A stretch of 64,000 nucleotides of DNA from Shewanella sp. MBTL60-112-B2 (GTDB taxonomy: Bacteria > Pseudomonadota > Gammaproteobacteria > Enterobacterales > Shewanellaceae): the NCBI RefSeq assembly GCF_019655055.1, contig NZ_BPFA01000013.1, positions 50,545-114,544 on the forward strand, given 5' to 3'. The notes under the pieces are model-generated. The model was given only the letters and a program-made list of their open reading frames with translations. It had not been told where the DNA came from and searched no databases. Each line of letters opens with the position of its first letter. Within the stretch, counting starts at the first letter, position 1. Shown here one piece after another: positions 1 through 9,404 of the stretch. The translations under genes were made by a program, and so were the position numbers.

Positions 1-204
1 CGTATCAGCTTTGACCGCTCAACTTCTACCGACGAAAACAAGTGGTCTTGGGATGGCGATAAAGCCTATAACCATTACCGCGCCGAGTACATGACTAGCT
101 GGAAAGGGTTTGACTTTAACCTAGCGGTTGAGGATACCAGCATGGACATAGATACCGCCGATACGCGCGCGGTACTGTCTGTAGCAAGAACCTTTAACTT
201 CTAA
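1..204 (+). CDS. C-terminal part of a TorF-type outer-membrane porin (5' truncated by window)
   Basis: The open frame enters at base 1 and ends with TAA at 202-204, leaving 67 residues. They alternate polar and aromatic residues as beta-barrel strands do (YMTSWKGFDFNLAVEDTS), and the chain ends in phenylalanine (VARTFNF), the usual C-terminal signature recognised by the BAM complex. The spacing and the DTADTRAVLSVARTF ending resemble the TorF family of putative porins common in Shewanella. The N-terminal part, including any signal peptide, is outside the window, so the family call is tentative while the outer-membrane barrel call is firmer. A strong terminator follows directly. Confidence 0.6.
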   Translation, partial: RISFDRSTSTDENKWSWDGDKAYNHYRAEYMTSWKGFDFNLAVEDTSMDIDTADTRAVLSVARTFNF

Positions 205-234
205 AGGGCTTAAGGCTTGCGCCTAGCATAATTA

Positions 235-270
235 GTGCGGTATAACGCCTGTCGTTATAGCGCACTTTTT
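235..270 (+). terminator. Rho-independent terminator after porin gene
   Basis: The arms at 235-247 and 253-265 pair over 13 positions with one G/G mismatch, around a 5-nt loop, and are followed by TTTTT. It ends the porin transcript ahead of the marR-type gene. Confidence 0.85.
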
Positions 271-348
271 ATTGCTGTTATAGCGATCACTCAACAATAC
301 TAATCAGTACAACAACACCGGCACAGTTTTTTTGACCAAGGAAGACAG

Positions 349-831
349 ATGGAAAAGTACGAACAATTATTGATTTCACTGCGCCGAGTGATCCGAGCCA
401 TCGATATCCATTCTCGTCAACTCAATAAGCAATCTGGTTTGACTGGGCCGCAGTTGATGGTAATGCAAAATATCGCTCAGTTAGAAACGCCATTGGCAAA
501 AGAGATAGCCAAGGAGGTTGCCTTAAGTCCTGCCACTGTCACCACCATTATCGATAGGCTAGAAAGTCGAAAACTGGTAATTAGAACGCGTAGTGAAACC
601 GATAAACGCAAAGTCCACCTATCGCTAAGTGAAACAGGATTAGCGCTATTAAGCGACTCTCCTAAGCCATTGCAAGAACACTTCATTACCCGCTATCAAA
701 ATCTTGAACAGTGGGAGCAAAGCCAGCTGTTATCGTCAGTAGAGCGCATTGCCGCCATGATGGACGCCGAAGAGCTCGACGCCGCGCCAGTGCTGTTGGT
801 TGGGCAGATCCAAGCCGATGAACAAACTTAA
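349..831 (+). CDS. MarR-family transcriptional regulator
   Basis: This 160-residue protein has the length and layout of MarR regulators, which are dimeric winged-helix proteins usually repressing nearby or self genes in response to small ligands. The DNA-binding core spans roughly residues 30-95. The recognition helix is around SPATVTTIIDRLESRK (from residue 60), and the wing contains the diagnostic SETDKRKVHLSL (Asp85, Arg87). Helices at both ends would form the dimer interface. A GGAAG ribosome site lies a few bases before the ATG. The gene stands alone between a terminator and a convergent GNAT gene, so its target is not evident. Its size resembles EctR/CosR osmoregulators, but no ectoine genes are in view. 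Confidence 0.9.
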   Translation: MEKYEQLLISLRRVIRAIDIHSRQLNKQSGLTGPQLMVMQNIAQLETPLAKEIAKEVALSPATVTTIIDRLESRKLVIRTRSETDKRKVHLSLSETGLALLSDSPKPLQEHFITRYQNLEQWEQSQLLSSVERIAAMMDAEELDAAPVLLVGQIQADEQT

Positions 832-853
832 CAGATGCCTGCTCTAACACTAA

Positions 854-1318
854 TTAATAGGAAGTAAGGCTTAATGTCATAAAGCTACTGTAGGGATCCT
901 GCTTATAATCCCCAAATGGCTCACACTCTTTAAAGCCAAACTGCTGATAGAGTTTACGGGCTGGAATGAAGGCGGCCATTGAACCAGTCTCAAGGCTGAG
1001 TCTTTGGTAACCGCGTAATCTCGCCTCACTGATAATATGATCCAACAGCATTTGGGCGACACCTTGGCGAAGAAACTTGTTCGATGTGCGCATCGATTTG
1101 ATTTCACCATGAGCCGTGTCTAACTGCTTGAGTGCGCCGCAGCCTGCCAGTTCATCTTTGCGCCATAGGCTCCAAAAGCTGACATCGTCAGCTTCTAGCC
1201 CAGACACATCGAGCGCATGCACACTTTCTGGCGGGGAATGAGATGCCATATCTTCATGATGTGCCTGTAATAAAGCTAACACCTGTGTGTCACGTAATAA
1301 GCCTAGTTTAATCTGCAT
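854..1318 (-). CDS. GNAT-family N-acetyltransferase
   Basis: The 154-residue protein carries the acetyl-CoA-binding core of the GNAT superfamily. This comprises a beta strand with GEIKSMRTSNKFLRQGVAQ, where RQGVA (84-88) is the pyrophosphate-binding R/Q-x-x-G-x-A loop, then a long helix (LLDHIISEARLRGY) and a strand with LSLETG. The C-terminal AFIPARKLYQQFGFKECEPFGDY is the usual Y-x-x-x-GF ending. The closest general type is the PA4866/YjcF-like group of small acetyltransferases. The substrate cannot be read from sequence. GAGAG sits upstream of the ATG. It is convergent with the marR-type gene and separated from the hydrolase gene by about 90 bp. Confidence 0.85.
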   Translation of the reverse strand: MQIKLGLLRDTQVLALLQAHHEDMASHSPPESVHALDVSGLEADDVSFWSLWRKDELAGCGALKQLDTAHGEIKSMRTSNKFLRQGVAQMLLDHIISEARLRGYQRLSLETGSMAAFIPARKLYQQFGFKECEPFGDYKQDPYSSFMTLSLTSY

Positions 1319-1407
1319 TGCTCTCTCACTCTTACTCTAGATCTAACTTTATACACTCGCCATGGTGGATTCAGTCAGTTCTCACCCACTCACCTAGCCT
1401 TCTATGC

Positions 1408-2265
1408 TCAAAGCCGCCTAAAGTCTTTGATAAAATTGGTATAGGCTTTTAGCGCCTCATCCTTTTTCATCGACTCACCATGCCCTGTATCAGCAAGTAT
1501 GGTTAAAGTTTTGTTTGCGCTAGCTGATGCATCATAAAGCGCTTGAGAAAATTCAATAGGCGTCGTTGAATCATCATCTCCTACCAGCAACAACAGTGGC
1601 GCATGATAATGTTTAACTAACTCAATATTATCGATTGTTGTTAACTCAGTCGCTACTGTAACTGTTGAGAACAGTTTGCTCCAGCTTGGCACAACATTGT
1701 CGACTAATTCAGGGACCGAGCTAATAGCACCGTCTAAAACTAACGCATCAATGCCTCGTTGATTAGCGGTATAGCTAGCGAGTAAAGACCCCATCGACAA
1801 ACCATGAATCACTGTAGGAAGAGTAGAAGGAAGGTTATCAGTAGCGAAGTCAAATACGGCGAGAGCATCTATTTGCATATCCTTCACGGTTAACGCTTCT
1901 TTTTTTTCACTGACCCCAGTGCCACGATAATCAAACCAGATAACGTTGACGGGTAATGAGGCAAACTTCCTGAGGATCCCTGATGAAGTGCTAATTTTCA
2001 TACCGCTACCACCAAAAAATATTAGGTTTGCAAGGGCCTCTTCATGCAATAGCTGAATTCCTTTTAGTGTTAAGCCATCATGGGTGGTCAGTGATACGGC
2101 AGTGACTTCAATAGCCGCATCACTTAAGGTTAACTCAGACTTTATTGCGGCTAAATTCAGATTTTTTTCGACAACATCATCTTGATAAATAAATGTATCT
2201 GGCGTGATATTGATGGAGCAACCCGTTAGCAATAGCATTGCTAAAAATGAAAAAGCTTTAGTCAT
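1408..2265 (-). CDS. Lipoprotein with alpha/beta-hydrolase fold
   Basis: The 285-residue product begins with a lipoprotein signal (lipobox LLTGC, lipidated Cys16) and should be membrane-anchored. The rest is a serine hydrolase of alpha/beta type. It has an oxyanion-side FFGGSGMKIS segment, FDYRGTGVS, the nucleophile elbow GLSMG (Ser157), an acidic residue in LVGDDDSTTP (about Asp231) and His262 in DTGHGES. This is the BAAT/dienelactone-hydrolase-like architecture also found in Bem46/YfhR-type proteins. The substrate is unknown. AAGGA precedes the ATG by about 7 nt. It looks monocistronic, with the 318-bp gap to mtnN upstream. Confidence 0.85.
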   Translation of the reverse strand: MTKAFSFLAMLLLTGCSINITPDTFIYQDDVVEKNLNLAAIKSELTLSDAAIEVTAVSLTTHDGLTLKGIQLLHEEALANLIFFGGSGMKISTSSGILRKFASLPVNVIWFDYRGTGVSEKKEALTVKDMQIDALAVFDFATDNLPSTLPTVIHGLSMGSLLASYTANQRGIDALVLDGAISSVPELVDNVVPSWSKLFSTVTVATELTTIDNIELVKHYHAPLLLLVGDDDSTTPIEFSQALYDASASANKTLTILADTGHGESMKKDEALKAYTNFIKDFRRL

Positions 2266-2515
2266 AAAACATTCCTTGTTTATGTAAATCCAAACACTCG
2301 CTATGAGCCCGTATACGTCAAACCTAACACTGTGGTTGAGTCCATCTATTCACAACCTTAATTCATAATCAAGTCATTACTAATATTATGAGGACTCTTC
2401 AAGTTCATCTAACTTTCAAAGTTTATTCAGTCGTCACTTTAGCGCCCAGCGAGAGTAAAACTCACAAAGAGCTGGCATAGCCTCGCCCTACCTCTCATCT
2501 TATCTTCAAGGCTTT

Positions 2516-2544
2516 TTCACTAACGCCTAGTGCCGTGGTATATT
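2516..2544 (+). promoter_or_regulatory. Candidate sigma-70 promoter for mtnN
   Basis: TTCACT (2516-2521) and TATATT (2539-2544) are separated by 17 bp, 40 bp before the mtnN ATG. The -10 matches 5 of 6 consensus bases and the -35 matches 4 of 6. Apart from this I see no feature in the 318-bp gap 2266-2583. Confidence 0.5.
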
Positions 2545-2583
2545 AGCGCCCATATTCATTCAGGTAGTTAAAAAGGTCATTTA

Positions 2584-3276
2584 ATGAAAATCGGTATTAT
2601 TGGCGCTATGGAGCCAGAAGTTGCACACTTAATTGAGTCGATGGCAAACCCAAGCTCTACCACCATCGCCGGTATCGAGTTTGTTGCAGGTCAGCTTGCG
2701 GGTAAGGAAGTTATCGTCACTCGCTCTGGTATTGGTAAAGTCACTGCCAGTGTTGCGACTACGCTACTTATCGAAAAGTATGCACCTGATACAATTATTA
2801 ACACAGGTTCTGCTGGCGGCTTCGTCGACGCTCTAGCCATTGGCGATATCGTGATTTCATCTGAAGTGCGTCACCACGATGTTGACGTGACGGCTTTCGG
2901 TTATGAGATCGGTCAGATGGCGCAGCAACCTGCAGCGTTTATTCCTGACGCTAAGCTTGTGAGCGCTGCGCAAAAAGCAGTTGCGAGCCTAGGCGAAGTT
3001 AAGGCTATCGAAGGCCTAATCTGTACTGGCGATAGCTTTATTTGCGATCCTGTGCGCACTAAGACCATGCTTGAGAACTTCCCAACTATGGCTGCTTGTG
3101 AGATGGAAGGTGCAGCAATTGCTCAGGTTTGTCATCAGTTTGGCGTACCGTTTGTGGTTATCCGCTCACTGTCAGATAATGCTAACAACGACTCACCAGT
3201 AGATTTTGACGAGTATATTGTTAAAGCGGGTCATCACTCGGCGTTGATGGTTATCGCACTACTTGAGCAACTTTAA
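2584..3276 (+). CDS. mtnN: 5'-methylthioadenosine/S-adenosylhomocysteine nucleosidase
   Basis: The enzyme hydrolyses the N-glycosidic bond of methylthioadenosine and S-adenosylhomocysteine, releasing adenine. It serves methionine salvage and supplies S-ribosylhomocysteine for LuxS. The 230 residues match the usual length. Visible catalytic elements are IGAMEPEV with Glu12, the substrate glutamate in [10 protein letters not shown] (Glu175) and the general acid in SLSDNANND (Asp198). The strand TGSAGG is the ribose/phosphate-side loop of nucleoside phosphorylase folds. The gene is followed 85 bp later by a CbiB-like gene, an order also known in Vibrio and Shewanella. Confidence 0.96.
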   Translation: MKIGIIGAMEPEVAHLIESMANPSSTTIAGIEFVAGQLAGKEVIVTRSGIGKVTASVATTLLIEKYAPDTIINTGSAGGFVDALAIGDIVISSEVRHHDVDVTAFGYEIGQMAQQPAAFIPDAKLVSAAQKAVASLGEVKAIEGLICTGDSFICDPVRTKTMLENFPTMAACEMEGAAIAQVCHQFGVPFVVIRSLSDNANNDSPVDFDEYIVKAGHHSALMVIALLEQL

Positions 3277-3361
3277 ACTAAATAGTTTCTCCCTCTGACT
3301 TAACTCTCTGTTCAAGTAACTGTTTTAAGTAAAGAGTGCAACACAAGGAAAGCGCGACATT

Positions 3362-4342
3362 ATGGTTCCAGAGTTTACTAAAATCTTCTCTCAAGATAGT
3401 CAGCTTTACATTGGAGCCTTGGTGTTATTGGTGGCCGTTTTATTGGCACGAATCGCCCCATTGCCGCGCAGCCTACAGCCACTTGAGTGGTTATCTCAAG
3501 TGGCTAAAAACCTAAGTGCTAAAGCGAACCATGTTGACCGCGCGCCTTCGCAGCAGTTAATCGCAGGCACCTTAGCTATGTTGCTACTTATCATCCCCTT
3601 TTGGGCGGTGATTAGCTTCTTAATCGAATTGGCTGAATTCCCCTGGTTCTTCGAGACCATCATTATCTACCTTTGTTTGCAAGACGATCATTTTAGGTAT
3701 ATTGCCAACGAAACGGCTATCGCTTTAAAACGCGATAATAAGCCCCGAGCTCGTAGCTTATTGCAGCCTTGGTTAACCCGCAGCACAGTGTCGCTTTCCA
3801 ATGTAGGTTTGTGTAAGGCTGCCATAGAAAGGCTGTCAACCACCTCAACATATGGCACGGTTTCGGCCATCTTGTTTTACGCTATCGGCGGTGTGCCTCT
3901 GCTTATCGTCGCCAGAATGATTAAACAGCTCGAGTCCTGCTGGCCAGTCTATAATCCTGCGTTTCATTTTTTTGGTATGCCCGTCTATGCCTTGAGCACC
4001 CTGTTCCACTTTCTTCCGGCAAAATTATGGAATTTAAGCCTAGCAATCCAAGGTGGCCCTAAAAGCCTCGCTACGCTGTTTTTCCCAAAAGTAAATGCAA
4101 CTCCCTTAAACGAATATCAAACCTGCGAAGTTGTCGCCAGCGCATTGAGTATCGAACTTGGTGGGCCAGTTAAGTTTAAACAGACTCAGGTAGACATGCC
4201 TAAGATCACTTATGGAGATCTTCCCGATGAGCAGTCCCTTCTCAGAGCGATAAAACTCAACTCCATTGCCTTTAGCCTATGGGCACTGGCTATCATTATC
4301 TTACCCACTATTTGGGGACTTTTACGAGTGATGCAGGGCTAG
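3362..4342 (+). CDS. CobD/CbiB-family membrane protein
   Basis: The 326-residue protein has four or five hydrophobic segments (about residues 15-30, 70-95, 165-185, 300-322) and the internal block RDNKPRARSLLQPWLTRST. That block corresponds to the GDLxxAR-like cytoplasmic segment of adenosylcobinamide-phosphate synthase CobD/CbiB. True CbiB proteins attach aminopropanol to cobyric acid. This version belongs to the gammaproteobacterial group encoded behind mtnN, where the cobalamin role is less certain. A GGAAAG ribosome site is 10 nt before the ATG. No other cobalamin genes are nearby. Confidence 0.75.
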   Translation: MVPEFTKIFSQDSQLYIGALVLLVAVLLARIAPLPRSLQPLEWLSQVAKNLSAKANHVDRAPSQQLIAGTLAMLLLIIPFWAVISFLIELAEFPWFFETIIIYLCLQDDHFRYIANETAIALKRDNKPRARSLLQPWLTRSTVSLSNVGLCKAAIERLSTTSTYGTVSAILFYAIGGVPLLIVARMIKQLESCWPVYNPAFHFFGMPVYALSTLFHFLPAKLWNLSLAIQGGPKSLATLFFPKVNATPLNEYQTCEVVASALSIELGGPVKFKQTQVDMPKITYGDLPDEQSLLRAIKLNSIAFSLWALAIIILPTIWGLLRVMQG

Positions 4343-4496
4343 CTAAGTGTTATAAACAGTCGGTGTTGAATTCTATTTAACAATGTCATTTTAGCGCTGC
4401 TTATTTGTCCATAGGATTGTAATCATCTTGTATAAATTATTGGCATTGGTATTATCCCTAAAACTCTTGTGTTGACTCGTTTAAGGGCTGAATCCA

Positions 4497-4886
4497 TTGT
4501 TCGATAATATCCATGTTTCGCTAACTACGCCTGCCTTGCTCTTTCCGGCAATCTCTTTGCTATTACTGGCTTATACCAACCGTTTTTTTGCTTTAGCGGC
4601 ACTTATTCGTAACTTGAGTAATGATGGTAAACCAATTCATAACAGCCAGTTAAAGAATCTTCGTCAAAGGATCAGCATCATTAGGCGCATGCAGGAATCT
4701 GGCGCTTTAAGCTTCGCTCTATGCGTGTTATGTATGATTTTTATCTACATTGGCTTTAACAAGGTGGGCGCTTTTATTTTTGGTTGCAGCCTATTTTTAC
4801 TGCTCTATTCATTATTACTATCGGTTATTGAGATCCGTATTTCGGTCGACGCCCTCAACATTCACCTTGAAGAGATGGATAAATGA
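4497..4886 (+). CDS. DUF2721-type small membrane protein
   Basis: The 129-residue protein has an N-terminal membrane helix (ALLFPAISLLLLAY), a basic linker with NSQLKNLRQRISIIRRMQ, and two C-terminal helices (residues about 73-112). This is the pattern of DUF2721 proteins. Function is unknown. The frame begins at TTG (4497); there is an AGGG about 10 nt upstream, so the start is plausible but not certain. Its last codons overlap the next ATG by four bases (ATGA), suggesting translational coupling to the TRIC-type gene. Confidence 0.7.
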   Translation: MFDNIHVSLTTPALLFPAISLLLLAYTNRFFALAALIRNLSNDGKPIHNSQLKNLRQRISIIRRMQESGALSFALCVLCMIFIYIGFNKVGAFIFGCSLFLLLYSLLLSVIEIRISVDALNIHLEEMDK

Positions 4887-5506
4887 TCGACTGGATCTAC
4901 TTCTTTGACTTGTGTGGTACCGCGGTATTTGCACTTTCAGGTGCATTAGCCGCTGGCAGACACAAGATGGACCCTTTTGGGGTGCTAGTGTTAGCTTCAG
5001 TTACCGCTATCGGTGGCGGTAGCATTCGCGACGCCCTGTTAGGCACCACTCCTGTTTTTTGGATCCAAGACCATAATTACATCACGGTTATTTTAGTCAC
5101 CGTGGCTTTAACCTTTATTTTTGTCCGTAAACCTAAACGAGTCCCCCGCTATATTTTGCCTGTGGCCGATGCCCTAGGTTTAGCGCTTTTTACTGTGATT
5201 GGTGTAGAAAAAGCGCTAAATTTAGAGCTCAATGGCATGACAGCCGTCGTGATGGGGTTAATCACTGGCGTTGGCGGTGGTATTATTCGTGACTTACTCT
5301 GCCAGCAAGTACCTATGGTACTGCGCACTGAGATCTACGCCACCGCTTCAATAATGGGGGGGATCTGTTACACCATTAGCCTTCATTGGGGAGCGGCCGA
5401 TATGTTTGCCTTATTATTTGCAATGAGTACTGCACTCGTGATTAGATTAGCCGCTATTCGTTGGCACTTATCGTTACCCGCTTTTGATTTAAAGACACCA
5501 CAATAA
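4883..5506 (+). CDS. TRIC-family (YicG/UPF0126) membrane channel protein
   Basis: Two homologous halves are obvious. Each contains a three-helix unit with a glycine-rich kinked motif: AIGGGSIRDALLG near residue 48 and GVGGGIIRDLLC near residue 133. This is the UPF0126/TRIC signature; prokaryotic TRIC proteins form trimeric monovalent-cation channels in the inner membrane. The length of 207 residues is normal. It overlaps DUF2721 by 4 nt and the following gene by 1 nt, so the three form one operon. The physiological role in bacteria is poorly defined. Confidence 0.9.
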   Translation: MIDWIYFFDLCGTAVFALSGALAAGRHKMDPFGVLVLASVTAIGGGSIRDALLGTTPVFWIQDHNYITVILVTVALTFIFVRKPKRVPRYILPVADALGLALFTVIGVEKALNLELNGMTAVVMGLITGVGGGIIRDLLCQQVPMVLRTEIYATASIMGGICYTISLHWGAADMFALLFAMSTALVIRLAAIRWHLSLPAFDLKTPQ

Positions 5507-5985
5507 TGAGATTAGCTTTATTTAGTTTTTTACTTGTACTCTTTAGCTTTCCGGCTCTCGCTAATATCGGCGATATGCCTAAAGAGCAGCAGCTCGCGAT
5601 TAAATATATTCAAGCGCTAACTCATCAAGACTATTCAAGCCTAAGTGGTTTTTATAATCGTGACAGTGTGTTTAACGACCGGACCGCCGGACGTAAATAC
5701 ACCGGCAGACGCCATATTCTCCAATTCTTGAAACGCGCTCATCGTGGTGTACTCGAATATAACTTTAATATCGAGCATATGTTTAACTCTGGCTCCTTAG
5801 TCGTGCTTATCGGTAACTACCGCTACAAAGGACCGGGGGAGCTCTTTGGTAAGCCTGGACGCATTATTGACATCGCCATTCCCGGTGTGACGACACTGCG
5901 CTTAGATATGACTCATGAAAGAGTTAAAGAACATCAAGATTTGATGGATTATCAAACCATGTCAGATCAACTCTCCGTTCAGTAA
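5506..5985 (+). CDS. Secreted NTF2-like (SnoaL-type) protein
   Basis: The first 19 residues (ALFSFLLVLFSFPALA) form a clear Sec signal peptide, so the mature part should be periplasmic. The rest has the cone-like alpha+beta pattern of NTF2/SnoaL proteins: an N-terminal helix (KEQQLAIKYIQALTHQDY), a DSVFND strand, then antiparallel strands such as SLVVLIGNYRYKG. No catalytic residues can be assigned. The start ATG shares its A with the TAA stop of the TRIC gene, implying coupling. It was called from fold pattern only; the precise family is uncertain. Confidence 0.65.
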   Translation: MRLALFSFLLVLFSFPALANIGDMPKEQQLAIKYIQALTHQDYSSLSGFYNRDSVFNDRTAGRKYTGRRHILQFLKRAHRGVLEYNFNIEHMFNSGSLVVLIGNYRYKGPGELFGKPGRIIDIAIPGVTTLRLDMTHERVKEHQDLMDYQTMSDQLSVQ

Positions 5986-6139
5986 TCGCCAAACCAGCTT
6001 AAAGCGCTAAACAGCAATGCAGCAATCGCAAGCTTATAGCCATTACTAATCTACCTAGTTCACAAATTCACCCTACTACAGGAAACTTTTTCTCACTTAC
6101 GTGTCAAAGTATTAAGTACCTTATCTGTAGTAGGTTGTT

Positions 6140-6550
6140 ATGAGTTTTAATAACGCGCTTCGCTCTTTGATTATCTTTTCCACGCTAGCTGCTGTCTCTA
6201 CTTTTGCTCTCGACCAACCTATCGTGGTCTCTTTTGCCGATCAGCCTATTAATAAGTTCAATCAGAAACTTGAGCTTGCTCAGCAACAACAACGCAGCTG
6301 GAGTCAGTTGCCAGAGTCGATTTCCGCCCACTATGCAGGCAGCAGTTTTCAGCTAGCCAAAGTCAAGAAGTACCAAGGCAAAGTAGTGACTTATAATGTC
6401 AGTGGTGCCAGTGAGCAGCATCCTAAAATGCTATTGATCCTATCGATGGAAAAGCAGAAAAATCGTTGGAAGTTAGATGCGGCGAGATTAACTTGGCAAT
6501 GTAAAAACGGCCTGCACTTTGGTACAGACCGTTGTTCGGATAACCACTAG
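6140..6550 (+). CDS. Exported protein of unknown function
   Basis: I do not recognise this 136-residue protein. It opens with a typical signal peptide (SLIIFSTLAAVSTFALD, cleavage near residue 24). The mature part is glutamine-rich near QKLELAQQQQRSW, then mostly beta, and ends with two cysteines about a dozen residues apart (TWQCKNGLHFGTDRC) that could form a disulfide in the periplasm. AGG precedes the ATG by 5 nt. It stands 154 bp after the SnoaL-like gene and is convergent with tyrS, so it is probably a separate unit. Confidence 0.6.
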   Translation: MSFNNALRSLIIFSTLAAVSTFALDQPIVVSFADQPINKFNQKLELAQQQQRSWSQLPESISAHYAGSSFQLAKVKKYQGKVVTYNVSGASEQHPKMLLILSMEKQKNRWKLDAARLTWQCKNGLHFGTDRCSDNH

Positions 6551-6615
6551 CCGTTTAGGCTTAGTCGCTAGTGCTTAAGCTCTCTGACTGAAACTCAAGA
6601 GTTAAGCTGGGCAGC

Positions 6616-7812
6616 TTAAACTAAGGTGATCTTAGCGAATTTGCGCTTACCCACTTGGAATACCGCAGTGATACCTGCGTTTAATTGTAAGCGAGTATCT
6701 TCTATCTTATCGCCATCAATCTTAGCCGCACCTTGCTTAATCATACGCATAGCATCAGATGTAGAGTTCACTAAGCCTGCTTCTTTTAGCAAGTTAGCAA
6801 TCGCAATACCTTCACCAGCAGCAATTTCTAACTCTTCAATATCGCTAGGGATTGCACCTTTTTGGAAGCGGTTGATAAACTCATTGTGTGCAGCTTCTGC
6901 CGCAGCTTCGTCATGGAAGCGTGCAATGATCTCTTTCGCTAGTGCGATTTTCACATCACGTGGGTTAGCACCTGCTTCTACGTCAGCTTTAAACTGCTCA
7001 ATCTCGCTCAATGGACGGAAAGACAGTAGCTCGAAGTAACGCCACATCAAATCATCAGAGATTGACATGATCTTACCGAACATCTCACCAGCAGGCTCAC
7101 TCACACCAATGTAGTTGTGAGCAGACTTAGACATCTTCTTAACACCGTCTAAGCCTTCAAGCAGTGGCATCATGATCACTGTTTGTGGCTTCTGGCCTGC
7201 AGACTTTTGCAGTTCACGACCCATTAGAAGGTTGAACTTCTGATCGGTACCACCTAGTTCAACGTCAGCCTCTAGTGCAACTGAGTCGTAACCTTGTAGC
7301 AATGGATACATGAATTCATGAATAGCAATTGACTGACCAGAACCGTAACGCTTCTTAAAGTCGTCACGCTCCATCATACGTGCAACGGTTTGCTGTGAAG
7401 CAAGACGGATCATGCCTGCGGCGCCGAGAGGCTCTAGCCAAGTAGAGTTAAACTCGATACGGGTCTTAGCAGGATCTAAAATCTTATAAACCTGCTGTTT
7501 ATAAGTTTCAGCATTGGCAAGCACCTGTTCACGAGTTAAAGGTGGACGAGTGCTGTTCTTGCCACTAGGGTCACCGACCATACCAGTGAAGTCACCAATC
7601 AAGAAGATCACTTCATGACCTAGCTCTTGGAAAGTACGCATCTTGTTCAAAATAACCGTGTGGCCAAGATGAATATCAGGTGCGGTTGGGTCAGCGCCAA
7701 GTTTAATTTTTAACGGGCGACCTTCTTTCAACTTCTCCAGTAGATCCGCTTCGAGTAAAATCTCGTCGGTGCCACGTCTTATTTCTGCTAATGCTTGCTC
7801 TAAATCAGCCAT
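6616..7812 (-). CDS. tyrS: Tyrosyl-tRNA synthetase
   Basis: It charges tRNA-Tyr in the cytoplasm. The class I signatures are both present: the HIGH motif as HLGH in [10 protein letters not shown] and KMSKS in [11 protein letters not shown]. The C-terminal S4-like RNA-binding domain ([15 protein letters not shown] to the end) is of the TyrZ/TyrS2 kind found in many gammaproteobacteria. The frame is open further upstream, but [14 protein letters not shown] (ATG at 7812) matches the usual N-terminus, and AGGAG lies about 11 nt before it; the product is then 398 residues. It is divergent from the M23 peptidase gene, as in many relatives. Confidence 0.95.
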   Translation of the reverse strand: MADLEQALAEIRRGTDEILLEADLLEKLKEGRPLKIKLGADPTAPDIHLGHTVILNKMRTFQELGHEVIFLIGDFTGMVGDPSGKNSTRPPLTREQVLANAETYKQQVYKILDPAKTRIEFNSTWLEPLGAAGMIRLASQQTVARMMERDDFKKRYGSGQSIAIHEFMYPLLQGYDSVALEADVELGGTDQKFNLLMGRELQKSAGQKPQTVIMMPLLEGLDGVKKMSKSAHNYIGVSEPAGEMFGKIMSISDDLMWRYFELLSFRPLSEIEQFKADVEAGANPRDVKIALAKEIIARFHDEAAAEAAHNEFINRFQKGAIPSDIEELEIAAGEGIAIANLLKEAGLVNSTSDAMRMIKQGAAKIDGDKIEDTRLQLNAGITAVFQVGKRKFAKITLV

Positions 7813-7939
7813 ATCGGCGGTTACTCCTGGGAGCCTAATCAAAAAAATATGGGCACTCATGTTACTTGTTAGCAAGCACAAATGAAAGTGTGTACACTAA
7901 AGGGATCACTAAGAAAGGGCTAATTTGGTATCAAGGTCA

Positions 7940-9355
7940 ATGGGAAAGGTTATAACTTTATTTAAATTACTGCCGAAATTACATCAAATGCTCTTGTGCG
8001 GTCTATTTTTTGTCACGTTAATTATTATCTTAATGCCATCGGATAACGTGCAAGCATCCAAACAAACGCCATCAGCCAACGGTGAATATGACGTTAATAC
8101 CCGTTATAGCGTGCCGTTAGCTTTTAGAACTCCCACGGCTCCGGCGGCAGAATTAAGTGACACAAATCCAGAGCATCGTAAACGTCCAGCTCAACTTGCG
8201 CCGGCATCAAGCAAAACTACTGAGCAGGATCCACAACAAGTGAAGCCTGAACCCAGTGTAGTTGCAGCGAAAAAACTCAATGAAAAACGTTTTCAAGTTA
8301 AAAGTGGCGACACCTTAGCGGCGCTATTTGAACGCGCAGGCCTTAGCGCTAAAGATGTCTATGATGTCACCCAACTGCCTAAAGCGAAAAAGAATCTATT
8401 AAAAATTATGCCCGGCGATAACTTAGTTATCGCTAAGAGCGAAGATGGAAAACTGGTTCAGCTTAGATATCATCTCGACAAAATTACCACGCTTATCGTT
8501 GATAACGGCGAAAATGGCTATCAAGAGTCAATCGTTAAGAAAACCGTTGAAGCTCGCTCTAAATTTGCCAACGCCACTATTGAAAATAACTTTTGGAACG
8601 CCGGGGTAAATGCAGGACTGACACCAAACCAAATCATGCAACTGGCCACCATTTTTGGCTGGGATATCGACTTTGCCTTAGATCTGCGAAAAGGCGATCA
8701 ATTTGCGATGATATTTGAAGAAGAGTACGCCGATGGTGTTTTCTTAAAAAACGGTAATATCCTCGCAGCTGAATTTACCAATCAGGGCGACCGTTACACC
8801 GCGGTTCGTTATAAAGATGGTAACTACTATTCAGAAGAGGGCCGCAGCATGCGTAAAGCCTTCTTACGCTCGCCAGTTGACTTTAAATATGTGAGTTCAA
8901 GCTTTAACCCACGTAGACTTCACCCGGTAACGGGCCAAGTTAAAGCCCATCGTGGTGTTGACTATGTGGCAGCCGTTGGTACACCAATTAAGGCCGCTGG
9001 TAATGGCCGAGTCATCAAGTCTAGCTATAACCAATACAATGGTAACTACGTGTTTATTAAGCACAACGATACCTATACCACTAAGTACCTGCACTTGACT
9101 AAACGTAAGGTAAAGACCGGACAATCTGTTAAACAGGGGCAGATTATTGGTACCCTTGGCTCTACAGGCCGAGTTACGGGTCCGCACCTACACTATGAAT
9201 TCATCGTCAATGGCGTACACCGTAATCCTCGCACCATCAAGCTGCCAAAATCTGAGCCTATTGCAAGCAAAGAGAAAGCCCAGTTTGCTAAGCTTAGTGC
9301 AACAATGATGGCTGAACTTGAACATAACAAACAGGTGCAGATCGCAGCGCAATAG
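7940..9355 (+). CDS. M23 family murein endopeptidase (MepM/YebA-like)
   Basis: This is a cell-wall hydrolase expected to cleave peptidoglycan cross-links. A short cytoplasmic head is followed by a membrane anchor (MLLCGLFFVTLIIILM). A LysM/OapA-type domain follows (KSGDTLAALFERAGL), then a second domain and a zinc metallopeptidase core. The zinc ligands are visible in AHRGVDY (about residue 340) and GPHLHYEF (about residue 420), with the YLHL segment between them. The frame is open from a TTG at 7925; I prefer the ATG at 7940, although neither has an ideal ribosome site. It lies between tyrS and anmK, both linked in order in related genomes. Confidence 0.9.
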   Translation: MGKVITLFKLLPKLHQMLLCGLFFVTLIIILMPSDNVQASKQTPSANGEYDVNTRYSVPLAFRTPTAPAAELSDTNPEHRKRPAQLAPASSKTTEQDPQQVKPEPSVVAAKKLNEKRFQVKSGDTLAALFERAGLSAKDVYDVTQLPKAKKNLLKIMPGDNLVIAKSEDGKLVQLRYHLDKITTLIVDNGENGYQESIVKKTVEARSKFANATIENNFWNAGVNAGLTPNQIMQLATIFGWDIDFALDLRKGDQFAMIFEEEYADGVFLKNGNILAAEFTNQGDRYTAVRYKDGNYYSEEGRSMRKAFLRSPVDFKYVSSSFNPRRLHPVTGQVKAHRGVDYVAAVGTPIKAAGNGRVIKSSYNQYNGNYVFIKHNDTYTTKYLHLTKRKVKTGQSVKQGQIIGTLGSTGRVTGPHLHYEFIVNGVHRNPRTIKLPKSEPIASKEKAQFAKLSATMMAELEHNKQVQIAAQ

Positions 9356-9404
9356 CGCTGTATTTACTCGGTGCGATTTATAGGGTCTTTATAGGTTTAA
9401 TGCC